From Nitrospira sp. CG24D (GTDB taxonomy: Bacteria > Nitrospirota > Nitrospiria > Nitrospirales > Nitrospiraceae), in assembly GCA_002869855.2 (NCBI GenBank), contig NEWQ02000023.1, positions 181,462-245,461 on the forward strand: a stretch of 64,000 bases of DNA, read 5' to 3'. Below the pieces are notes generated by a model. It was given only the letters and a program-made list of their open reading frames with translations. It did no database searches and was not told where the DNA came from. Position numbers and translations under genes: made by a program. This document shows positions 18,118 to 25,817 of the stretch, one piece after another. Each line of letters begins with the position of its first letter. Positions within the stretch are counted from its first letter, which is position 1.

Positions 18118-20787
18118 ATGACAGATTCGAACTCAACCGATAACCCGATCCCGCTGGCGCAAGTCCTCGCGGAAGAAGCGACGGAATTGCACGACGCCCA
18201 TCTCTCGTTCCCCGACCATCTGTCGCCGGACGAGCACTTGAAGCATGTCTTCTCATCGATCCATCAGTTGAATCCCACTCGCTCCGCTCTGTGCATTTCC
18301 GGCGGAGGTATCCGCAGCGCCACCTTCGGGCTCGGAATCTTGCAGGGACTGGCGCGACGTAATCTCCTGCAGCATTTCGATTACCTCTCCACCGTGTCGG
18401 GCGGCGGCTACATCGGCAGCTGGCTGAGCGCCTGGGTCCGTCGCGATCCCGGCGGCCTCCAGGGTGTCTGCGATCAACTGGGACAAGCAGCAGCACCCGG
18501 CACGTCAGCCCGGGAACCCGAGCCGGTGAGTTGGCTCCGCACCTACAGCAACTACCTCAGTCCACGACTGGGCCTGATGTCGGCCGACTCCTGGACACTC
18601 GTGGGTACCTATCTTCGCAATCTGCTCCTGAATTGGCTGGTGCTCGTCCCGTTCCTGCTGGCACTGCTGGCCCTCCCCTTGCTCTACCGCGCCACACTGC
18701 ACACACCGGCTTCCCCGGCAGCCATGACGGCGTTGCTGATTCTCGGAGCCACTGGTTTACTGATTAACCTGACGTATCTGCACCTCTGCCGGCCGAGTCT
18801 GTGGAAACTGCGGCAAGCCTCTTTCTGGAAACAGGTCGAGGCCCAGCGGACCTTCCTCTTCGCCTGTCTCCTCCCCCTCATGGTGGCGGTCAGCTGTCTC
18901 ACCATCGCCTGGGAATGGCTTCACCGGCAGCCGGACTACTCGCTCGATCACCTCTCCTTGTTCGGGTTCTCCAGCTTGTTCACCCTGGCCTTAGGGGCCG
19001 GCGCCATGCACCTGACTGCGTGGCTCTTCGCCGCCGTCATCCTTCGCCGGCCCTGGCTGGACTGGTGGCGCTTCTTCGAGTCACTGACGATTGTCCTGAG
19101 CGGCCTGCTCGGAGGAGGACTCCTCTGGGTCGCCCTCATGAAACTCGGGCGGATCAAAGGACTCGACCCCGATCTGCTCTGGTACACCTGCGCGGCCGTT
19201 CCGGCGTTCCTCTCCCTCTTCCTCCTTGCCGCGACCCTCTTCATCGGCATCGCCAGCCGGTCGACCGGAGACGGCGATAGAGAATGGTGGGGCCGCGCCG
19301 GATCGTGGGTGCTGATCGCGTCCATCTGCTGGGCCGGCCTGGGAAGCATCACCATCTTCGGCCCGGCCTTGTGGGGAAAACTGTCTGCGTGGGCCGCATC
19401 GGCCGGCGGGATCACCGGCGTCTTAACCGTGATACTGGGATTCAGCGCCAAGACCGATGCGAAGCCCTCAGGGTCCGAGTCGGCCTGGTGGAAGCAACTC
19501 GGAAAGCATGTCTATCTGCTCCTGTTGGCGCCGCTGACCATCGGGCTCGTCCTCATTCAGTTGGCGCGCATCACGCAGGCTGTCGTCGCGGAGGCACCGT
19601 GGTTTCAGGTCGGCGAATTCATCATCGGCATGGCGCTGTTCAGCGTCCTGATGTCGGTCGTCATCAATATCAATAAATTTTCACTCCATTCGATCTATCG
19701 CAATCGCTTGATTCGCGCCTATCTCGGCGCGTCGCGCTGGAACACCCGCACATCCAATCCCTTCACGGGGTTCGATTCGGGAGATAACCTTGCCATGGCC
19801 GATCTCGCCCCCCAAGCGAGCGCGGCGCAGAAACCCTTCCACGTGGTCAACATCGCCCTGAATCTGGTCCATGGGAGCAATCTCGCCTGGCAGCAACGCA
19901 AGGCCCAGTCCTTTACCGTATCGCCGCTGCATTGTGGCAGCTTCGTGAACCAGCTCGGCTATCGGCGGTCCGCCGAGTACGGAAAGAACCCGGCCGTCAA
20001 TCAACCCATCACCCTCGGCACCGCGCTCGCGATCTCGGGCGCGGCGGCCAGTCCGAATATGGGCTACCATTCGTCGCCGGCGATCACATTCCTCCTGACA
20101 CTGTTCAATGTCCGGCTCGGATGGTGGCTCGGCAATCCCGGCCGCGCCGGGCAAGACACCTACTCGCGGTCCTGCCCGGAGTTCGCCGTCGGGCCGATGC
20201 TGGCGGAAGCGTTCGGCTTCACCAATGAGCAGAAGCGGTATGTCTACCTCTCCGACGGCGGACACTTCGAGAACCTCGGGCTCTACGAGATGGTGCTGCG
20301 CCGGTGCCGCTACATTCTCGTGAGCGACGCGGGGTGCGATGAAAAGATGGAGTTTCGGGACTTGGGAAATGCGATCCGGAAGATCCGGATCGATCTGGGA
20401 ATCGACATCGATATCAACGTCGAACCGCTACGACCGTCGGCCCAGCGCCGCTCCGGGGTCCATTATGCGGCAGGCGCCATCCGCTACAGCCGCGTCGATC
20501 CTGGCGCCCCTGACGGCATCCTGATTTACCTCAAGCCTTCTCTCAGCGGCGATGAACCGGTAGACGTGCTGGAGTATGCGGCTCATCACGAGCAGTTCCC
20601 GCACGAACCGACATCGGATCAGTTTTTCGATGAGTCACAATTCGAATCGTACCGCCGATTGGGAGAGCACGTGGCAACGGAAGTCTTCGCCGCTGTCACC
20701 GCTCAGACCACCACCCTGCCGGAGATCTTCGACAGCATTCACGCGCGAGACAACGCGTCTCTACCGAAACCCTCGGTCTTGCCCTAG
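18118..20787 (+). CDS. Patatin-like phospholipase split by a multi-helix membrane domain
   Basis: 889 residues. The first patatin half carries CISGGGIRSATFG (glycines from 62) and the nucleophile Ser94 in TVSGGGY. Residues from about 160 to 525 are a block of eight or so hydrophobic helices (for example NWLVLVPFLLALLALPLL, FLFACLLPLMVAVSCLTIAWEWL, GEFIIGMALFSVLMSVVI). The second half resumes with GMAL to NPFTGFDSGD and carries the dyad Asp713 in YLSDGGHFENLGLYE. Both catalytic halves should therefore meet on one side of the membrane. Such membrane-split patatins are known only as hypothetical proteins to me. Its partner is the lipoprotein patatin upstream; a HerA-like ATPase gene converges on it. 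Confidence 0.85.
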   Translation: MTDSNSTDNPIPLAQVLAEEATELHDAHLSFPDHLSPDEHLKHVFSSIHQLNPTRSALCISGGGIRSATFGLGILQGLARRNLLQHFDYLSTVSGGGYIGSWLSAWVRRDPGGLQGVCDQLGQAAAPGTSAREPEPVSWLRTYSNYLSPRLGLMSADSWTLVGTYLRNLLLNWLVLVPFLLALLALPLLYRATLHTPASPAAMTALLILGATGLLINLTYLHLCRPSLWKLRQASFWKQVEAQRTFLFACLLPLMVAVSCLTIAWEWLHRQPDYSLDHLSLFGFSSLFTLALGAGAMHLTAWLFAAVILRRPWLDWWRFFESLTIVLSGLLGGGLLWVALMKLGRIKGLDPDLLWYTCAAVPAFLSLFLLAATLFIGIASRSTGDGDREWWGRAGSWVLIASICWAGLGSITIFGPALWGKLSAWAASAGGITGVLTVILGFSAKTDAKPSGSESAWWKQLGKHVYLLLLAPLTIGLVLIQLARITQAVVAEAPWFQVGEFIIGMALFSVLMSVVININKFSLHSIYRNRLIRAYLGASRWNTRTSNPFTGFDSGDNLAMADLAPQASAAQKPFHVVNIALNLVHGSNLAWQQRKAQSFTVSPLHCGSFVNQLGYRRSAEYGKNPAVNQPITLGTALAISGAAASPNMGYHSSPAITFLLTLFNVRLGWWLGNPGRAGQDTYSRSCPEFAVGPMLAEAFGFTNEQKRYVYLSDGGHFENLGLYEMVLRRCRYILVSDAGCDEKMEFRDLGNAIRKIRIDLGIDIDINVEPLRPSAQRRSGVHYAAGAIRYSRVDPGAPDGILIYLKPSLSGDEPVDVLEYAAHHEQFPHEPTSDQFFDESQFESYRRLGEHVATEVFAAVTAQTTTLPEIFDSIHARDNASLPKPSVLP

Positions 20788-20800
20788 CGTAAACCCGCAG

Positions 20801-23305
20801 CTACGACCACGCAGACGTCGTCATCCCTTGCGCATCCCGCCACTGCGGCGTCCAGGCAAGGGCGACGAGCTTCACTGCAATGTTCGCTTTGGTGGGCTTG
20901 ATGGAGATGGTCTCGAGCTTTTCGTTCAATGGATCGGTTGCGGCCGCCAGTGCGTCGCTCTCGGTTTTGAATTGCGCCTCGAAATCAGCCCGTTGCTGCT
21001 GAAGAGCCGCCACATTTTCTTCGGCGTAACCGACCTCCTGGGACTCTTTCATCACGCGGCCGGCACTCTTGATTGCCGTCGTCGCCCGTCCGATGTTCGT
21101 GGCGCTGATCGTCTTCCGACCCAGGAACGCCCCGAGGATCGAGGCTCCGACGCTGATGGCCGCCTGCACCTGGCTGGAACGGGACTCCGCCTGCTGCTTG
21201 GTCTTCATCTGTTCAGCTCGCCGGATGCGGTCTTCCAACGCGGCGATCCTGGGCGCGTACTTCTGGCGCAAGGATTCAGCCGCCTTGTCTCGCAATTCGC
21301 GGCCGGACTGTTGGAGCCGCAGACGAAAATCCCGCTCGGACTCCCCCGGCTTGGAGACATCTTTTGTCGTCGGGCTTTTGAATAGTTCGACCTTCTGAGT
21401 TCTGAACAGCCAGCCCCCGAAATCCTTATTCCAGTCTGCATAACTCTTGGCCTTGCCGGCGCTGGCGGGGAGCGGAAGAAACTGTGCGCCATCCTCAGGC
21501 GACTGCTCCAGATCCGCGACGGCAAGGTCCGTGGCGAGGGCATGATCCCAATCGACCGGCACGGCACCGTCAGTCATTGGCGCCAACACCGTCACATCCT
21601 GCATCTGATCGATACCGCTCTTCGTATCGAAGAAGCGGATCTGGGCCGACCCGAGCAACATGGGGGCATACAGGAGTTCACTGCCCCCCGGCTTGGAACC
21701 CCGCAACGGCACAAACTGCTGCGGCACATCCGGCGGAACGACGGGACGAGCCGCGGAAAGCTTGAGGCTTGAGGTGTGAGGTGTGAGCCCGGAAGTCCCT
21801 GCCTCCAACCTCCCCCCTCCAACCTCTGTCCGTCTTCGCGGATCCATCAACTGCTTGATCTGCGTTCTCGTCAAAGGTCCGCGCAAGTAGGACAGGCACC
21901 AGCGGGTTTCAAATACGACCGGCTCATCCTCATGAACATTGTTCATCAGGAAGATGCGATTCCCGAGACCGGCAAGCGTCTGCTCCATGCGCCCCTTGTC
22001 GAATTTCTTCCCCGCGCTGGAGGAGGCGCCTTCCAGCCCTTCCAACACCCGCGCCTTGTCGCGCTCCGTCTGCAACCGCCCGATGAACCAGGTGCCGGTA
22101 TTGGCCAATCCCTTGTAGTCGAGATCGACGGGATTCTGCGTCGCCAGCACCACGCCCAGACCGAACGCGCGGGCCTGCTTGAGCAGAGTCATCAACGGCA
22201 GCTTCGACGGCGGATTCGCCACCGGCGGGAAGTAGCCGAAGATCTCATCCATATAGAGGAGCGCCCGCAGGCTGGTCGTCCCGGACTGCGCCCGCATCCA
22301 CCCGACCATCTGACTCAATAAAAGTGTCACGAAGAACATGCGCTCGGCGTCGTTCAGGTGGGCAATGGAGAAAATCGCCAGGCGCGGCTTGCCTGCCGGA
22401 GTATAGAGAAGCGACTGAATATCGAGCGCTTCTCCTTCGAGCCAGGATTGGAAGCCGGGCGCAGCGAGGAGATTGTTCAGTTTCATGGCCAGCGCAAAGC
22501 GGTCCTTCGAGGGGAAGAAAGAATCTACATCCATCACGCCAATCCTCGAGACCGGCGGAGATTGAATGGCGTGAATGAGCGCGGCCAGATCCAGATCCTC
22601 CTCGTTCCTCCAGGTATGATCCAGAATCGTCGAGAGCAGAATGTGTTCGCGGCTCTGGAGCGGATCGGCTTCGATCCCGAGCAGACCGAGCAAGCTCGTC
22701 ACCGTCGTGCTGATCCGTTCGCGGAAGAGTTCGGCATCCTCGCGCACATCGGCGGCGGGCGCAGCAAAGGACTTCAGGATGGAGACCGGCAGCCCCGCGT
22801 TGCTCCCCGGCGTATAGATAGCGACGTCGGCCGCATCACGCAGCCGCTGAATGCGTGCGCCGTCCTGCTGCCAGCCGGCCAACCCCTTTGCCCAGAGTTC
22901 CGCCTGCGCCTTGGCAAAGTCGGCCGGTGACAATCCCTTCTTGCGTGCGTCGTCTTCATTGATCCAGGGTTGAAAGTCTTCCCCCTTAAGGCTGGGGAAA
23001 GTCAGCATCAGATTTCCCAGGTCGCCTTTCGGATCGATGATGATGGCAGGAATGTTATCGATGGCCGCTTCTTCGAGGAGTGAGAGACAGAGGCCGGTCT
23101 TGCCGCTGCCGGTCATGCCGACACAGACCGCATGGGTCACGAGGTCCTTGGAATCGTAGAGCAGCCAGCCCGGCTTCGCCTGTTTCGCCGCCATGTCATA
23201 CGGACGGCCGAGATAAAACACGCCGAGTTTTTCAAAGTCTTCGGCCGGGCTCGACGGTTTGGGGGCAGCAGCGGACTTGGCTGAATCTTTCTTCTTGGTC
23301 GCCAT
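20801..23305 (-). CDS. HerA/DUF87-like ATP-binding protein
   Basis: 834 residues. Walker A is GMTGSGKTG (about 63-71), with IIIDPKGDL as the next conserved strand, a Walker B region ALLYMDEIFGYFPP and the sensor motif VVLATQNPVDLDYKGL, all features of the HerA/FtsK-like hexameric ATPases grouped under DUF853/DUF87. The C-terminal third has a long coiled coil (AESLRQKYAPRIAALEDRIRRAEQMKTKQQAESRSS) and a small glycine/alanine-rich section. Partners such as a NurA nuclease are not next door, so the role is unknown. In the middle, 21761-21826 encodes an in-frame heptad repeat element read as a Gly/Ser/Thr-rich linker. It is convergent with the membrane patatin. Confidence 0.82.
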   Translation of the reverse strand: MATKKKDSAKSAAAPKPSSPAEDFEKLGVFYLGRPYDMAAKQAKPGWLLYDSKDLVTHAVCVGMTGSGKTGLCLSLLEEAAIDNIPAIIIDPKGDLGNLMLTFPSLKGEDFQPWINEDDARKKGLSPADFAKAQAELWAKGLAGWQQDGARIQRLRDAADVAIYTPGSNAGLPVSILKSFAAPAADVREDAELFRERISTTVTSLLGLLGIEADPLQSREHILLSTILDHTWRNEEDLDLAALIHAIQSPPVSRIGVMDVDSFFPSKDRFALAMKLNNLLAAPGFQSWLEGEALDIQSLLYTPAGKPRLAIFSIAHLNDAERMFFVTLLLSQMVGWMRAQSGTTSLRALLYMDEIFGYFPPVANPPSKLPLMTLLKQARAFGLGVVLATQNPVDLDYKGLANTGTWFIGRLQTERDKARVLEGLEGASSSAGKKFDKGRMEQTLAGLGNRIFLMNNVHEDEPVVFETRWCLSYLRGPLTRTQIKQLMDPRRRTEVGGGRLEAGTSGLTPHTSSLKLSAARPVVPPDVPQQFVPLRGSKPGGSELLYAPMLLGSAQIRFFDTKSGIDQMQDVTVLAPMTDGAVPVDWDHALATDLAVADLEQSPEDGAQFLPLPASAGKAKSYADWNKDFGGWLFRTQKVELFKSPTTKDVSKPGESERDFRLRLQQSGRELRDKAAESLRQKYAPRIAALEDRIRRAEQMKTKQQAESRSSQVQAAISVGASILGAFLGRKTISATNIGRATTAIKSAGRVMKESQEVGYAEENVAALQQQRADFEAQFKTESDALAAATDPLNEKLETISIKPTKANIAVKLVALAWTPQWRDAQGMTTSAWS
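21761..21826. repeat. Heptad inverted-repeat element inside a coding region
   Basis: Left arm 21761-21787 is built of seven-base units CTTGAGG, CTTGAGG, TGTGAGG; right arm 21802-21826 of CCTCCAA, CCTCCCC, CCTCCAA. The two arms are imperfect inverted copies separated by 14 bases. The period and layout match the elements at 181-689 and 29910-29997, although the unit sequence differs. The reading frame of the ATPase stays open through it. Confidence 0.55.
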
Positions 23306-23335
23306 GCGAATCCTCCCGGGCGAATGTGCGCGGTC

Positions 23336-23364
23336 ATTCTAGTAATCAGTACGCTGCACTGCAA
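23336..23364 (-). promoter_or_regulatory. Promoter of the HerA-like ATPase gene
   Basis: On the minus strand TTGCAG (23364-23359), 17-base spacer, TAGAAT (23341-23336). A GGGAGGA ribosome site precedes the ATG at 23305. Confidence 0.5.
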
Positions 23365-23425
23365 GCGGAGGCCTTGATTTCATTTCCCCTTGCGCGAACT
23401 CCCGATCCCTAGCAAGATGCCTCCT

Positions 23426-24361
23426 ATGAAATTTCCCGAACTCATCCGGCTAACATTACTTGCTACGGCCCTCCTCCTGTCGCTGCCTGCTGCCGGCCAT
23501 GCCGAACCCCCGGCCCAAAGCATCCACTGGGGAGCGATCGGCTATCCCGACCACGACCGCACGCTGGCGCTCGGGCTCACCGTCGTCGACCGGTTCACGG
23601 AGTTCGACGGAGCCGGCAAGCGCTACAACGACATCCGGGAAACGATGGGGTTCAATTTCTTCTCGCTCAGCTGGACGGAACGGCTGGAAACCTTGAAGGG
23701 ATGGAACGCCAATTTCACCGCTGGCGGAGGACCGACGCGCGATGGATTCAGCCGCTTCCTGCAGAATGACGTGATTCACAAACTGCGCGGCTTCGACCCG
23801 GTTCCCGTGGGCAATAAGCGGGAGACCGACGACTTCATGATCAGCAGTTCGCTCACACGCTGGATGAGCCTGTGGGGATCGGACGACGTGTTCTTTGCCG
23901 GAGTGGGGGCTGCCGGCGGATCACTCTACTATGAGCCGTACGCCCAGGCTGGATTCCGCCGACTGTCCCCCTTCGCCGCGGTGCCGTGGGTTTCCGACCA
24001 TCTGCGGATATCCGCAATGGGCCGCGTGGGACGGCCGTTCGGCGGAGCGGCGATCCGGGAAGTGGCCGCCACCTCCTGGATCGCGCAGGGCTCCGTCGGA
24101 ATCGGCAACTATGCCGACTGGAGCTGTCCCTGTAGCACGCCATGGGAAATCGAACTCGCGGCCACGATCGACTCGGGCTTGTTCGTAGACCACAAGAAAG
24201 CGTCGCTGGAAGAACGGTTCATCTCCGTCGCAGTCCGCTATGCCGCCGTGACGTTTGAGACCTGGAATGACTTGATCAACCAGAAAGACTACGGCCCGAC
24301 CTTCGGCGCCCGCCTGACGTTCGACCTGCTGTATCTCTACGACCGCTGGTTTTTAAATTAG
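23426..24361 (+). CDS. Exported protein of unknown function, probable outer-membrane barrel
   Basis: 311 residues from ATG 23426 (MKFPELIRLTLLATALLLSLPAAGHA), which gives a clean signal peptide; ATG 23417 and 23390 in the same frame are alternatives. The mature part alternates short amphipathic strands with aromatic residues and turns (WGAIGYPDHDRTLALGLTVVDRF, TFGARLTFDLLYLYDRWFLN), consistent with a beta-barrel ending in an aromatic/polar tail. No family is recognised. It is divergent from the HerA-like ATPase gene and convergent with the DUF486 gene. Confidence 0.55.
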   Translation: MKFPELIRLTLLATALLLSLPAAGHAEPPAQSIHWGAIGYPDHDRTLALGLTVVDRFTEFDGAGKRYNDIRETMGFNFFSLSWTERLETLKGWNANFTAGGGPTRDGFSRFLQNDVIHKLRGFDPVPVGNKRETDDFMISSSLTRWMSLWGSDDVFFAGVGAAGGSLYYEPYAQAGFRRLSPFAAVPWVSDHLRISAMGRVGRPFGGAAIREVAATSWIAQGSVGIGNYADWSCPCSTPWEIELAATIDSGLFVDHKKASLEERFISVAVRYAAVTFETWNDLINQKDYGPTFGARLTFDLLYLYDRWFLN

Positions 24362-24369
24362 CGCCCGCG

Positions 24370-24699
24370 TTACCACTCTTTAAAAATCAGAAAGACCGCG
24401 CCGATCATCAGGCCAAATCCGGCCAGATAATTCCACTTCAGCGGCTCTTTAAGATACAGCACCGAAAAGACACAGAACACCACGAGGGTGATGACTTCCT
24501 GAATGGTTTTCAATTGTGCTGCGTTGAATTCATAGTGCCCGATGCGGTTGGCCGGCACCTGAAAACAATATTCGAAGAACGCAATCCCCCAACTCGCCAC
24601 AATCACGATCCACAAAGGCGAATCCTTGTACTTCAAATGCCCGTACCAGGCGAAGGTCATGAAGATGTTGGAGATGGTCAGTAAGAGGATGGTGTGCAT
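24370..24699 (-). CDS. DMT-superfamily protein, DUF486
   Basis: 109 residues and four hydrophobic helices (TILLLTISNIFMTFAWYGHL, PLWIVIVASWGIAFFEYCFQVPANRIG, TIQEVITLVVFCVFSVLYL, YLAGFGLMIGAVFLIF). The order and the EYCFQVPANRIG and LKTIQEVITL segments are typical of the DUF486 family of small inner-membrane proteins related to drug/metabolite transporters. Substrate unknown. ATG at 24699 is preceded by AAAGGAGGC. Confidence 0.88.
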   Translation of the reverse strand: MHTILLLTISNIFMTFAWYGHLKYKDSPLWIVIVASWGIAFFEYCFQVPANRIGHYEFNAAQLKTIQEVITLVVFCVFSVLYLKEPLKWNYLAGFGLMIGAVFLIFKEW

Positions 24700-24750
24700 G
24701 GGCCTCCTTTATTCTTCCAGCCCTTCTTCATGGCCAGGCTCATACACTTG

Positions 24751-25515
24751 CTATCGCCCAGCATCGAAATAGTCTTCCCCTGAAACTGATTCAAAACGTT
24801 CTCGAAGCGTGAGAATGTCTTTCAGTAAATCTTCTTCCCCGAAAGCTTTGGCTGCGATCCCGAATGCGTTAATCCCTCGGTAGAAAACATTCCAGATATC
24901 TCTTCTGTGATCTTCGGCTCTTGGTGTACCTAGCATTCCTTGAACATGGAACTTTGGTGGGCTTCCTCCATACATCTCCATGATATGAGGGGAAGCACCA
25001 TGGACATAACCAGAGTAAGCTTTGCTTATCGTCTTTGACAGTTGAATGCTGCGGCTAGGATCCGGTGCCGCAGCTTCGGACTGCGCTATATAGGCCTGAA
25101 TTTTCTTCCGCGGTACCATGCGGCGATCTTGCGTAGAGCCTACCGGATCATCAGGCTTGTCAAACTCCTCCTGATAAAAATACTGGAGATATCGAATCGG
25201 CAAATCAGATTTGTCGTTGTAAATTACTGCGAGACTTAGGAAGGTAATGTCTTCACGGAACTCGTCGAGCATTCGCTGAAGCGCCCCGAGTTCCTGTATG
25301 TAGCCCTGGAGCGAGAGAATACGAGCAGCACCCAACCCGCTTACAAGGCGTGCGAGTTTCTGAACTAACGCTTGGTAGATTGTCTTCTCTGCATAACGAA
25401 TCGCTAGTTGACCACCAAGACTTACACGTTTTGGAGCTGGGACAAGCTTTTCAAAAGCATGCATCCATACCTCCATCCTTTGCAACACTTCAAGATATAA
25501 ATCATCCATCTGCAC
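24751..25515 (-). CDS. Hypothetical protein
   Basis: 254 residues, soluble and mostly helical, with no signal peptide. Base composition is visibly more AT-rich than its neighbours and codon use differs, which suggests recent acquisition. The middle part (SKTISKAYSGYVHGASPHIMEMYGG) has the look of uncharacterised accessory-genome proteins, but I do not recognise a family. It stands alone between the DUF486 gene and the 3' end of uvrA. Another in-frame Met is at residue 3 (MDDLYLEV). Confidence 0.5.
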   Translation of the reverse strand: MQMDDLYLEVLQRMEVWMHAFEKLVPAPKRVSLGGQLAIRYAEKTIYQALVQKLARLVSGLGAARILSLQGYIQELGALQRMLDEFREDITFLSLAVIYNDKSDLPIRYLQYFYQEEFDKPDDPVGSTQDRRMVPRKKIQAYIAQSEAAAPDPSRSIQLSKTISKAYSGYVHGASPHIMEMYGGSPPKFHVQGMLGTPRAEDHRRDIWNVFYRGINAFGIAAKAFGEEDLLKDILTLRERFESVSGEDYFDAGR

Positions 25516-25817
25516 AGGAAACCCTAAGCTCCCATCTATAGCAACGGAGGTAAAATCTGACGGCCTATTTTCTAGCTTCTACTCATGAAGATAGCCGCCG
25601 TTAGCCTCTCCCCCCTTTTCTCTCAGCGGCGTGGAAGGGCGGAGCTGTCGGGCGTCGGCATAGCGGGCGCGGCCAGATGACAGCAATGGAGTCCCGCTGT
25701 GCGACGGCATGCGATTCTTATCGCGTTTTAGAGTCGCACGCGGTGAGTACAGCGCCAGCAGCAGCCCCTATCCATCGCATTATGGCGACTCCCGACAGGT
25801 CTACCCTTCCGCCCCGC
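25516..25817. other. Intergenic stretch, nothing recognised
   Basis: About 300 bases between the AT-rich orphan gene and the 3' end of uvrA. It contains short dyads (for example GCGAC near 25696 with GTCGC near 25732) but no open frame with coding character and no clear terminator or RNA. Confidence 0.4.

Noticed and set aside
20801..23305. Calling the ATPase gene a patatin-linked defence system component
   Set aside because: It is convergent with the patatin genes, has its own promoter, and no defence partner is recognisable.
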